From NCBI RefSeq assembly GCF_902833905.1, contig NZ_CADFGP010000034.1, positions 1 through 64,000 of the forward strand: a stretch of 64,000 nt of DNA, written 5' to 3'. The position numbers and the translations under genes were made by a program. The DNA is from Paraburkholderia tuberum STM678. Lineage in GTDB: Bacteria; Pseudomonadota; Gammaproteobacteria; Burkholderiales; Burkholderiaceae. Below are positions 18,474 through 27,171 of the stretch, in pieces; position 1 is the stretch's first letter; every line of letters starts with the position of its first letter. The notes beneath the pieces were generated by a model that saw only the letters and a program-made list of their open reading frames with translations, was not told the DNA's origin and ran no database searches.

Positions 18474-18721
18474 GCTGCCGCCTTGGCCTGCTGCAACTCC
18501 GTCATCGCGGCGGCCATCGAGTCGATGCTCGAGAACAGACGGCGCGTCAGCATACGGTCAGGAATTTCGACGTTGAATTCGTCTTCCATGGCAAGCATCA
18601 GATGCACGGTCGCGAGCGATGAGAGTCCGGCAGCATAGAGGTCGGCGTCGTCGGCGAGGCTTTCCAGCGGGACATCCAGGCGTGCGGATTCGGACAGGAT
18701 GCGTCTCAATGCAGTTTTCAT
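18470..18721 (-). CDS. Acyl/aminoacyl carrier protein
   Basis: An 83-residue four-helix carrier protein. The attachment site is in DLYAAGLSSLATVHLML, with S35 as the phosphopantetheine serine at the start of helix 2. Many acidic residues follow (AMEDEFNVEIPD), as expected for carrier recognition. AGGGAG lies twelve bases before the ATG. It is the first gene of the operon and overlaps the flavoprotein by ATGA. It is the obvious partner of the amino acid ligase encoded two genes downstream. Confidence 0.92.
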   Translation of the reverse strand: MKTALRRILSESARLDVPLESLADDADLYAAGLSSLATVHLMLAMEDEFNVEIPDRMLTRRLFSSIDSMAAAMTELQQAKAAA

Positions 18722-19088
18722 GCAGTGCTCCCTTATGGTCAAAGGTCTGCCGATGGGTACCGAGGTCGAATGACGTCGGCACCTGATTTTCGTGTGTAGT
18801 TTCGTGCGGTGCGAAGACCGCGGCGTGCGTTCGCGATGGTGCAGTGCAGTGTTGCAGGCGGGCCTGCGTGAAGCCATCTGCGATACCGGGCGAACGTGGC
18901 AAGGCTGCGCTTCGTTGGCTCGTATTTAAGGATCGTCAACCCCGAGCGTCAGTGCGATGGCGCACGGAAGCACATCTTTAGCGCGCGTTACCGTGTAGTC
19001 GATGATGAGGGACCGTCATGGATCGGCCTGCCGTCGCGCACGGCAGGCATCGCCGGACCCGCCGAAAATTTTGACAGCCGGGGGCGTG
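18722..19088. promoter_or_regulatory. Divergent promoter region of the carrier operon and GNAT gene
   Basis: Both flanking genes start here and point outward, so promoters for both must lie within. No convincing sigma-70 or sigma-54 boxes were found. The 13-mer GTGCAGTGCAGTG at 18839-18851 recurs, reverse-complemented, at 21527-21539 in the next divergent EPS control region. It may be a shared regulator site or a low-complexity coincidence. Confidence 0.45.
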
Positions 19089-19622
19089 ATGAATTGGAAA
19101 ACGCTGGAGTTCGATCAGCTATCTGCACGTGAGTTGTATGTCGTGCTGCGTGCGCGCAGTGCGGTATTCGTCGTCGAGCAGTCGCATGTGTGCCTCGACG
19201 CGGACGGTCGCGACGAGCAGGCCTTGCATGTGTTCGCGGTCGAAGACATGGCGCGGCCGATGCCGGTGCTCGCCTATGCGCGGGTGCAGCCCGGCGATTC
19301 CGAAGATCCGGAAGTGACGATCGACAAGGTGCTGACGAGTCCGCTGCGGCGCGGCGACGGCACCGCCGAGATGCTGATCGAGCGTGTGCTCGAAGCGGTC
19401 GCCCAACGCTGGCCGGGCCGCGCCACGCGCGTGAGCGCACCGCTTGGCTTGCGCGGGTTCTACGAGCAGTTCGGCTTTCGCAAGACGGAGGGACCGTACC
19501 TCGAACACGGTATGCCGTTCATCGGTCTCACGCGTCAGGTGCGCGGCGCTCAGGCGCGCTTCGGTCTGAGGCGCCGCGAGCGCGACGGCGCACCGTTCGT
19601 CAATACGTTCGAACTGTTGTGA
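19089..19622 (+). CDS. ElaA-like GNAT N-acetyltransferase
   Basis: A 177-residue GNAT protein. ElaA-type text is clear: FDQLSARELYVVLRARSAVF with VEQ, then YARVQPGD, the acetyl-CoA-binding stretch around LRRGDGTAEMLIERVL, and GFYEQFGFRKT. ATG at 19089. The acceptor is unknown. It is divergent from the carrier operon and sits between it and the flippase, so a link to EPS or to the aminoacyl product is possible but unproven. Confidence 0.85.
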   Translation: MNWKTLEFDQLSARELYVVLRARSAVFVVEQSHVCLDADGRDEQALHVFAVEDMARPMPVLAYARVQPGDSEDPEVTIDKVLTSPLRRGDGTAEMLIERVLEAVAQRWPGRATRVSAPLGLRGFYEQFGFRKTEGPYLEHGMPFIGLTRQVRGAQARFGLRRRERDGAPFVNTFELL

Positions 19623-19720
19623 TGCCGCGTCGGCTGGGTACGTGTTTTCAGCCTTGGCATTCAGGTCCACCGACCGTGAACGAGCGGTGGACCGGCGTCA
19701 TTGATTGCGCGCGCCGGGAC

Positions 19721-21190
19721 TCAGCCTCGTGCCCGTCCGGACGACGGCGCGCAACGCAGCCAGAGCCTGTAAAGCGCGTCGCGCAACTCGCTCGACCCGC
19801 GCAGCGACATGCCGAAGTTCGCCGCGCTCAACGCGAGCGCGACGACGATCGCCAGCAGCAACGCGCTGATCGAATCCGCGAGCGCGAGCGCGACGAGCAG
19901 AAACGCGAGATGCGCGAGCATGTTGCGCACGATCGTCCATGCATGCAGCCGTGAGAACGCAAGCAACACCGAGTAATCGAGCAGCACCTTCAGCACGACG
20001 ACGACCGCCGCGCCCATGATGCCGAACCAGTGGATGCCGCACCATAACGCGCCGGTAAAGAACGGCAACTGAAGCCAGTTGACGCTCGCCACTGCCACGG
20101 GATGGGTCTGCGCCTGCAACAGGCTGCCGAGGATGCTCGACTGGCCGCTCAGCCACACGCCGAGGATCAGCACGCTCGCGACCGGCGCCGCGGCGGCGAG
20201 CTGCGGTCCGAGCCACAGCAGCAAAAACGGCTTCAGCGCGAACAGCGCGATGATCACGCATGGCGTAAATGCTCCATTGAGAAACGCGAGCGCGTTGTGC
20301 GCGAGCGCATCCGCATCCTCGCGCGACGCCGCCGACAGTCGCGGAAACAGGGTGCGCACCATCGCGAGCGGCAGCAGGTTCAATCGATTGATCAGGTTTT
20401 GCGGCGTCGCGTAGTAAGTGACGAAGCGCGCGCCGAGCAGTCCGCCGATGAACACGCGGTCGAGCGTCGACGCGATCATGTTGGCGCCGGAAAACATCAG
20501 CAGCCAGCGGCCGTTGCGGAACAGCCCGATCATCAGGCGCCATTGCGGCATCTGCATACGGCGAATGCCGAGCGCGCGAATGGCGGCCACGCCCAGCATC
20601 AGGCCGCCGACGAAACGCGCGATCACAGCGGCTGGAATCGCGATCGCCAGTGACGGCGAAAAGCAGAGGACCGCCGCGATCGGCAGCAACTGGAACAGCG
20701 CGGTGCCGAGCGTCTGGTTGATGTTGTAGCTCGTGAAGCACTCGACGCCGGTAATCGCGCCCGCGAACACCCAGGTCACGTTCGCGATCGGCACAGCGAC
20801 CGCGATCCACGGCAGGCTCGCCATCACTTCATGCTGGAACGTCGGCTCGATTTTCACGCCGTAGGTGATGTAGACAATGGCTCCGGCATAAATCAGCGCG
20901 CCGCCGATGATGCCGGTACCGAGATTCATGAACCACGCACTCCAGAAGATCGGTTCGATCGAATCGTCGCTGGCCGCGCGAGCCTTGGCGATCTGGTTTT
21001 CGGTCGCCAGACTGGTGCCCAGATCGAGGACGCTGAAGTAGCCGATCAGCGCCCACACCAGATTGATCACCCCGTAACGCTCGGCGCCCAGCAGATGAAT
21101 GTAGGTGGGCACGGTCACGAGGGAAACGAAGGTCGGCGCGACGGCGCCGGCAAGGTTGATGAAGATGTTCCTGACGATGCTTCGTTCCAT
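19721..21190 (-). CDS. Wzx-type polysaccharide flippase
   Basis: A 489-residue polytopic inner-membrane protein of the MOP superfamily that moves lipid-linked repeat units across the membrane. About 12 hydrophobic segments are visible. It begins MERSIVRNIFINLAGAVAPT, followed by a typical VPTYIHLLGAERYGVINL. The ATG at 21190 was chosen because the conserved text starts there; the upstream extension is arginine-rich and lacks codon bias. It completes a plausible Wzx-pathway set with the sugar transferase and GT4 enzyme, though no polymerase or export genes are visible. Confidence 0.9.
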   Translation of the reverse strand: MERSIVRNIFINLAGAVAPTFVSLVTVPTYIHLLGAERYGVINLVWALIGYFSVLDLGTSLATENQIAKARAASDDSIEPIFWSAWFMNLGTGIIGGALIYAGAIVYITYGVKIEPTFQHEVMASLPWIAVAVPIANVTWVFAGAITGVECFTSYNINQTLGTALFQLLPIAAVLCFSPSLAIAIPAAVIARFVGGLMLGVAAIRALGIRRMQMPQWRLMIGLFRNGRWLLMFSGANMIASTLDRVFIGGLLGARFVTYYATPQNLINRLNLLPLAMVRTLFPRLSAASREDADALAHNALAFLNGAFTPCVIIALFALKPFLLLWLGPQLAAAAPVASVLILGVWLSGQSSILGSLLQAQTHPVAVASVNWLQLPFFTGALWCGIHWFGIMGAAVVVVLKVLLDYSVLLAFSRLHAWTIVRNMLAHLAFLLVALALADSISALLLAIVVALALSAANFGMSLRGSSELRDALYRLWLRCAPSSGRARG

Positions 21191-21663
21191 GTTCCATTGC
21201 CGGGCCGGTGAGAAGGGCCGCGCGGACATACGCGGCGGCATCAACGCGTCGCAGGTCTTGCATCTTGCCCCCGGGCGCCGCGTGACTGTGTGGGTGGCCG
21301 TACAGATAGCCGCGATCGGCAGGGGGTTAAATGGCAAAGCTCATAGGGTAGCGCAGTGGTTGGCCACGAGCCGGCCGCGCGCACCGCATTGCGGAGCATT
21401 CCTAAGCGCGCCCGCGCCGTCTCCATCACGTAATGCTCGCGGCACGCTGCACGCAGCCGCCGGCATCGACCACAGCGCATGACCGACGCGATCCGCCGCG
21501 CGTCGGTCCACACGCGGGGCATGCTGCACTGCACTGCACAGCACGCTCATCGACACACGCCAGCGCAGCGCGATTCGGAACCCAAACTAATGTGGCGCGA
21601 CGCACATATGCGCGAGAGCACCTTTGTTGTAATCATTTGAAAAGGAAGAGTAAGGAGCGGACC
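21191..21663. promoter_or_regulatory. Divergent control region of flippase and hydrolase genes
   Basis: About 470 bases without a convincing gene. It contains CACTGCACTGCAC at 21527-21539, the reverse complement of the 13-mer at 18839-18851. A strong ribosome site TAAGGAG at 21651-21657 serves the hydrolase GTG start. Promoter boxes were not identified with confidence. Confidence 0.45.
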
Positions 21664-23535
21664 GTGAGACCCATCGTCTTCGACGGCAAATTCGGCTGGT
21701 TGCATCCAGCCAACGGCCCGGATGGCGTTGTGATGTGTTCCCCGTTTGGCTACGACACGCTGTGCACGTATCGCGGCATGCGCCGGCTCGCCGAGCGCCT
21801 CGCCGCGCGCGGCATGCCGGTGCTGCGCTTCGACTACCCGGCGACCGGCGACTCAGCCGGCGACCCGACCGACGCCGGCCTGTGGCGCGCATGGATCGAC
21901 AGCGTGAAGCAGGCGGTCGCGCAGCTGCGCGAGGCGACCGGCGTCGAGCGTGTCAGCGTGTGCGGTCTGCGTCTCGGCGGCATGCTGGCCGCGCTTGCCG
22001 CGCAGGAACTTGGCGATGTGCACGGTCTCGTGCTGATGTCGCCGGTGCTGTCGGGCAAGACTTACCAGCGCGAATTGCGCGCGCATTACCGGCAGTGGTT
22101 GAACGATCCGGCCGCGATGGATTGCGTGGTCGAGCCCGATACCGACGAGTTCGTCGAAGCGTATGGCTTTCGCATGTATCGCGACACGCTGCAAAGCCTG
22201 CACGCGGCGGATCTGTATCGCGCGACGAGCCGGCCGGCCGCGCGCGTGCTGCTGCTCGATTCGCTGAACCCGGCGCGCGCCGGTGCGCTCGCCGCGCATT
22301 ACAGCGAACATGGCGTCGAGCTCGAGCGTCACCCGTTCGACGAATACAGCCGCTTCATGATGGAACCGCTCGAAAGCGAAATACCGCACGCCGCTTTCGA
22401 GACCATCGAGAACTGGCTGCTGGCGGGGAACGCGCAAACGGCCCAAACGACCCAAACGGTGGCGCGCGTGCCCGAGCGAGGCGAAGTGCCGGCGGGCGGC
22501 CACTATGTCGCGCCGAGGCTGCACGAGACGCCGGTGTGGCTGAACGAGGGCAAGGTGTTCGGCATCTACTGCCGGCCCGACGGCGCCGCGGCGGCGCGCG
22601 CCCCGGCGGTGCTGCTGCTCAATACCGGCGCGGTGTCGCGGATCGGCAATGGGCGTTTCGGCGTACATTTCGCGCGGCGTCTCGCACGCCAGGGGATCGC
22701 GTCGCTGCGCATCGACGTCCGTGGTGTCGGCGACAGCATGCCGTCGTGCGACACGTTGAGCCTCGACGCGCTGTACTCTCAGTCGAGTGTCGGCGACGCC
22801 GCGTACGCGTCGCGCTGGCTTGCCGCGCGCGGTCATGCGGGCGCGCTGCTGCTCGGCATCTGCTCGGGCGCCTACGCCGGCCTGCATGCGGCGATGCGCG
22901 AAGCGGCGGTGGTGGGCGCGGTGATCGTCAACGTGCAGAAGTTCAGATGGCGTAACGTCTGCGACGAACACGGCAAGCCGATGATCCCGGTGTCCGCGTT
23001 CGGCTCGACGCGCAACTACCTGCGCTCGATGAAGCAGCCGGGCAAATGGCTGCGCGTGCTCAAGGGCGAGACGGGCGGCTGGGGCCTCGTGCGCGAGCTG
23101 GTGGCACGCCAGCTCGCGCGGACCGGCGAAACGCTGGCCGACCGGATCGAGCAACTGTGTGGCCTCGAATTCGGCGCGCGTGACGAGCGGCATCTGTTCG
23201 CGAACCTCGAAGCACGGGGCGTCGACACCCACCTGGTGTTCGGTGTGCTGGACGAAGGCGTCGAGGAGCTCGAGCGCTACTTCGGCGTGCGCGGCACGCG
23301 GCTCGCGCGCTTCACGCGCATTCACGTGGCCTTCTGCAAGCACACCGATCACGCGATCCTGTCGTCGGTGGCGCAGGAAAACATCATGTCGTACGTCGAG
23401 AACGTCTATCGCGGCGGCTTCACGAAGCTGCGTCAGCCCGACAGCGCGGCGCTCGACGGCGAGCTGCACAGGCAGCACCCGGAGCACGATGAACATCGCG
23501 CCGCGGGGGCGTTGCGTCCGTTCGGAGAAGCATAG
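21664..23535 (+). CDS. Tandem alpha/beta hydrolase-fold protein
   Basis: A 623-residue protein made of two alpha/beta hydrolase-like halves. The first (about 1-255) has VLRFDYPATGDSAG and a nucleophile elbow GLRLGG in which arginine (R103) replaces the usual serine. The second (about 290-590) has LRIDVRGVGDS and the elbow GICSGA with cysteine (C400) at the nucleophile position. The GTG start at 21664 has TAAGGAG seven bases upstream. No signal peptide or membrane segment. Such proteins occur in polysaccharide and exosortase clusters, where transfer of an acyl group to sugar is a reasonable guess. It is divergent from the flippase and followed by manC. Confidence 0.82.
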   Translation: MRPIVFDGKFGWLHPANGPDGVVMCSPFGYDTLCTYRGMRRLAERLAARGMPVLRFDYPATGDSAGDPTDAGLWRAWIDSVKQAVAQLREATGVERVSVCGLRLGGMLAALAAQELGDVHGLVLMSPVLSGKTYQRELRAHYRQWLNDPAAMDCVVEPDTDEFVEAYGFRMYRDTLQSLHAADLYRATSRPAARVLLLDSLNPARAGALAAHYSEHGVELERHPFDEYSRFMMEPLESEIPHAAFETIENWLLAGNAQTAQTTQTVARVPERGEVPAGGHYVAPRLHETPVWLNEGKVFGIYCRPDGAAAARAPAVLLLNTGAVSRIGNGRFGVHFARRLARQGIASLRIDVRGVGDSMPSCDTLSLDALYSQSSVGDAAYASRWLAARGHAGALLLGICSGAYAGLHAAMREAAVVGAVIVNVQKFRWRNVCDEHGKPMIPVSAFGSTRNYLRSMKQPGKWLRVLKGETGGWGLVRELVARQLARTGETLADRIEQLCGLEFGARDERHLFANLEARGVDTHLVFGVLDEGVEELERYFGVRGTRLARFTRIHVAFCKHTDHAILSSVAQENIMSYVENVYRGGFTKLRQPDSAALDGELHRQHPEHDEHRAAGALRPFGEA

Positions 23536-23671
23536 GGAGCACGCGGACAGACAGGGGCGCCCAGGCAGCACTGTGTGTCGCGCGCATACGACTGAACGCG
23601 CGTGCGACCACGAGGCACTTGCTGGCGTCATGCCGGCCCGTGAACAGGATCTGGATTCGACAGGATCGCAA

Positions 23672-24814
23672 ATGAATCGAATGGTAGAACCAGGTAATCC
23701 GCCCGCGCCGCAGGCTGGGACCGCCGCCGCGCTGCGCGAACTGACCGTGCAACCGGTGATTCTCGCGAGCGGCTCCGGTACGAGGCTGTGGCCGCTGTCG
23801 CGCGAACCCAATCCGAAGCAGCGGATCGGGCTGATGGGCGACCAGTCGCTGCTCGAAGCGACGCTGCGCCGGCTCGACGACGCGTTCGACCCGGCCGCGC
23901 CCGACGCGGCCCGCACCACGCCGCCCGCCGCGCCGCTGGTGGTCTGCTGCGAGGAACTGCGGCTGCCGACGCTCGAGCGCCTCGAGCAGTACCGCAAGCC
24001 GGTGCGCATACTGCTCGAACCGATGGCGCGCAACACCGCGCCGGCGCTGACCGTCGCGGCGCACGCCGCGCGCGCGTCGGCCGCGGCCGGCGACGATCCG
24101 ATGCTGGTCGCGCTGCCCGCCGATCATCCGATCGCCGATCAAGCGGCGTTCGGCGCGGCGCTCAAGGAAGCGCTCGCGTATGCTTCGCGGGGCGCGATCG
24201 TCACGCTCGGCGTGCCGCCGCAGCGCGCGGCGACCGGCTACAGCTATATCCGCACCGCCGCGGCCTTGGGAAACCGGGGCGCGCGGACGATCGAGCGCTT
24301 CGTCGAGAAGCCCGATGCCGAGCTGGCCGAGCGCTACTTCGCGTCGGGCGAGTACTGGTGGAACAGCGGCATGTTCGTGGTGCGCGCGTCGGTGTGGCTC
24401 GACGCGATCGGCCTGTGCCGTCCGCTGATCGCGGCGGCCTGCAAGGACGCATTCGCAGGCGCGAGCATCGACGAGGCCGGCGCGCTGCATCTCGCGCGCG
24501 ACGCCTTCGCCGCGTGTCCGTCCGACTCAGTCGACTATGCGGTGATGGAGCGCATGGGCACCGACGCGCGTCTCGTCGGCGTGACGGTGCCGCTCGACGC
24601 GGGCTGGTCGGACCTCGGCGCCTGGGACTCGGTGTGGGACGCGTCGAGCAAGGACGGCGACGAGCGCTTCCTGCTGTCGGAGAATCAGTCGACGTTGATT
24701 CCGCTGGGCGTCAGGCATCGGCTCGAAAATGCTGGCAAGACGCCGCTGGAAATCATCGAGGTGCATTCGGACGGCGATCCCGGCGAAGACGACATCGTGC
24801 GCTTGCACGGCTGA
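23672..24814 (+). CDS. Mannose-1-phosphate guanylyltransferase with internal deletion
   Basis: A 380-residue ManC/CpsB-type enzyme, normally about 470-510 residues, that makes GDP-mannose from GTP and mannose 1-phosphate. The nucleotidyltransferase domain has GSGTRLWPLSREPNPKQ, FVEKPD and WNSGMF. Near residue 328 the text jumps from WDASSKDGDE directly to RFLLSENQSTLIPLGVRHRL. About 100 residues are thus missing in frame: the end of the transferase domain and the first half of the isomerase cupin with its metal-binding histidines. The isomerase function must be lost; guanylyltransferase activity is uncertain. ATG with AGGA upstream. Confidence 0.85.
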   Translation: MNRMVEPGNPPAPQAGTAAALRELTVQPVILASGSGTRLWPLSREPNPKQRIGLMGDQSLLEATLRRLDDAFDPAAPDAARTTPPAAPLVVCCEELRLPTLERLEQYRKPVRILLEPMARNTAPALTVAAHAARASAAAGDDPMLVALPADHPIADQAAFGAALKEALAYASRGAIVTLGVPPQRAATGYSYIRTAAALGNRGARTIERFVEKPDAELAERYFASGEYWWNSGMFVVRASVWLDAIGLCRPLIAAACKDAFAGASIDEAGALHLARDAFAACPSDSVDYAVMERMGTDARLVGVTVPLDAGWSDLGAWDSVWDASSKDGDERFLLSENQSTLIPLGVRHRLENAGKTPLEIIEVHSDGDPGEDDIVRLHG

Positions 24815-25187
24815 TGGACGCCGAGCTGTTCGGCGTCAGCGTGCTTTCGGAGGCGCAGGAGCCGATCTTTGTTCGCCGGAACACGCAGGCGTCCGACCAC
24901 GTCCGTGCAAATCAGACAATTTCATCACGCCAACGTGCGAATGCGCACAATTCAAACCCCACAACGCAGGCACGCTTTGACGAGCGAGCTTTGTGCCTGG
25001 CGAAACAGATGGCGTTACACGAACGAAACAAATCTTCAGAGGGATAACCCTGTCAGGAAGTGTCCCACTGGCGCATCCGTTTCGAAGCTTGCAACGTATC
25101 GAAAAACGATTCTATTGGCATAACAGATACGTACGGGCCCTTCAATCAACAGGCCACGCGGGGTCAACACCGCTTCGGGGATATGTC
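24815..25187. other. Intergenic upstream of the GntR gene
   Basis: About 370 bases of noticeably lower GC than the flanking genes, with no convincing coding signal. It must contain the GntR-gene promoter; no clear boxes, operator palindrome or terminator were identified. Confidence 0.4.
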
Positions 25188-25907
25188 ATGGAACACGCAA
25201 ACAAGGATCGCTCGTTGGTGAGCAAAGTCATGGACGGGCTCGTCAGCGGCATCGTCGAGGAAAAATACGGCGCGATTCTGCCGCCGCAGGATGTGCTGTC
25301 GAAGGAATTCGATGTGAGCCGCACCGTGATGCGCGAGGCGCTATCGATGCTGCTCGCGCGCGACATGCTCGACGTGCGGCCGAAGATCGGCACGCGCATC
25401 CGGCCGATGAGCGACTGGCGCATGATCGACGAGGACGTCGTCAATTGGCGTTTCCGTGCAAAGCCCGATCCGATGTTTCTGCGTGACGTGATCGAGTTTC
25501 GCATGCTGATCGAACCGCGCGCGTCGGCGCAGGCGGCCGCGCGCGGCAGTGCCGCGGAAGTCGCGGCGATTCGCGAGGCGTTCGAGGCGTTTCGCATGAT
25601 CCGTCCGGGCGAGGCCGGCTATCAGGAAGCCGACGAGCTGTTCCATACGCGCATCGTGATCGCGAGCGGCAACCAGTTCTTTAAGCAGATGGCGGCGATC
25701 ATTCGCGGCGCGCTGTCGACCCTCAATCCGGTCGTGCATGACCGGGAAGGGCTGTGGGAGAGTGCGATCGCATCGCATCAGCGCGTCATCGAAGCGATCG
25801 AGCGGCGCGATCCGAAGGAGGCCGAGATCGCTGCGCTCGCGATGATCGATTACGCGGCCGAGGAGGTCGGCGGCCGGTTTTCCGCGGAGCCGCCGGCGCG
25901 GGTTTGA
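25188..25907 (+). CDS. GntR/FadR-family regulator (FCD)
   Basis: A 239-residue regulator with an N-terminal winged helix (YGAILPPQDVLSKEFDVSRT then VMREALSMLLARDML) and a C-terminal helical FCD ligand domain with metal-type residues in VIEFRMLIEPRASAQAA and ELFHTRIVIASGN and a late ASHQRVIEAI. The ATG at 25188 was chosen at the conserved start. It closes the EPS-like region and may respond to a sugar acid or related metabolite; target genes are not evident. Confidence 0.9.
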   Translation: MEHANKDRSLVSKVMDGLVSGIVEEKYGAILPPQDVLSKEFDVSRTVMREALSMLLARDMLDVRPKIGTRIRPMSDWRMIDEDVVNWRFRAKPDPMFLRDVIEFRMLIEPRASAQAAARGSAAEVAAIREAFEAFRMIRPGEAGYQEADELFHTRIVIASGNQFFKQMAAIIRGALSTLNPVVHDREGLWESAIASHQRVIEAIERRDPKEAEIAALAMIDYAAEEVGGRFSAEPPARV

Positions 25908-26090
25908 GCGTGATTGCGAGCGCGGGCTGAGCGTATCTGTCAATGTCCGGCGGGAGCGGCGGGGTGGGGTGTCGAAGGTCGGTGCGCGGCAGTGATGCCG
26001 GATGGTTCGATCGGCCGGGTTCGCCGCGTTCGCAAGCGGCATCGGTGACAATAGCGGCTGTTCCGAACCGCATGGACCTTTGCACACACG

Positions 26091-27137
26091 ATGACAGATA
26101 CGACAGCGGCACTGCACGCAGCCAGCACCCAACCGACCGATCGGGCAGCGCAGGACACCACTTCATCGCGCGAGATCCGCTGGGGGATCGTCGGCACCGG
26201 CCGGATTGCGCGCCGCTTCGCGCAAGGGCTCGCGTTCGTGCCGCGGACGCGGCTCGCGGCGCTGTGGTCGCGTCGCGTGGAACCGGCCCGGGCGTTCGCC
26301 GATGAATTCGGCGGCGCCGTCTGCGCCAGTTTCGACACTCTGCTCGCGAGCGGCGTCGACGCGCTCTATATCGCGACGCTGCAGGACAGTCACGCCGACT
26401 ATGCGATCGCCGCGTTGCAAGCGGGGCTGCACGTGCTGTGCGAGAAACCCGCGTGTATCAATCGTCCGCAGCTCGAGCGCGTGCTCGACTCCGCGCGCGC
26501 ATCGCAACGGCTCTTCATGGAAGCGATGAAGCCGCCGTTCTATCCGCTCTACAGAAGGTTGCGCGAGCACCTCGCGGCCGAGCCGATCGGCGAGGTCGGG
26601 CTCGTGCGCGCGGGCTGCTCGGTGCCGGGCGTGCCGGCCGATCATCCGTCGCTGTCGTTCGAGCATGCGGGCGGCGCGCTGCTCGATATCGGCATCTACG
26701 AGATGTTTCTCGCGGTCGACTGGCTCGGCGCGCCACGCGACGTGCAGAGCTTCGGCCGGCTTGGCGCGACCGGCGTCGATACGTTCGCGAGTCTGAACAG
26801 CCAGCACGAGCGCGGCGGCATCGCGCAGCTATTCTGCGGGCTCGATCTGCATGGCAAGGGCGATGCGCTGCTGATGGCCCAAGGCGGTCACGTGACGCTG
26901 CACGAGCCGTGGTGGAACCCGTCGCGCGCGACGATCCGTTATGCGGATGGCCGCGTCGTCGAACTCGACGAACCGTTCGAAGGCGGCGGCTTGAACTACG
27001 AGACCGCGCACTTTTGCGAGCTGATCCGCGCGGGTGTGCTGGAGAGTCCGCTGATGCCGCACGACACGTCGCGACAGATGATCGCGATGGCCGACGCGGC
27101 GCGCGCGGCGTTGGGGCTCAAGTTCGCTGGGGAATGA
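26091..27137 (+). CDS. Gfo/Idh/MocA-family oxidoreductase
   Basis: A 348-residue NAD(P)-dependent sugar or cyclitol dehydrogenase homologue. The N-terminal Rossmann fold has WGIVGTGRIARRFAQGL. The conserved LCEKPA lysine-proline motif and the C-terminal LLDIGIYEM stretch (histidine/aspartate region) are present. The substrate is unknown. About 25 extra N-terminal residues precede the core, and a later start is possible. It points toward the convergent ABC permease. Confidence 0.88.
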   Translation: MTDTTAALHAASTQPTDRAAQDTTSSREIRWGIVGTGRIARRFAQGLAFVPRTRLAALWSRRVEPARAFADEFGGAVCASFDTLLASGVDALYIATLQDSHADYAIAALQAGLHVLCEKPACINRPQLERVLDSARASQRLFMEAMKPPFYPLYRRLREHLAAEPIGEVGLVRAGCSVPGVPADHPSLSFEHAGGALLDIGIYEMFLAVDWLGAPRDVQSFGRLGATGVDTFASLNSQHERGGIAQLFCGLDLHGKGDALLMAQGGHVTLHEPWWNPSRATIRYADGRVVELDEPFEGGGLNYETAHFCELIRAGVLESPLMPHDTSRQMIAMADAARAALGLKFAGE

Positions 27138-27171
27138 GCCGCTGGGGGCAACGAAAAGGAGCGGGCGGCGC

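Noticed and set aside
21853..24036. 727-codon open frame antisense to the tandem hydrolase and manC
   Set aside because: Spans two real genes on the other strand and shows the usual composition of an antisense shadow.
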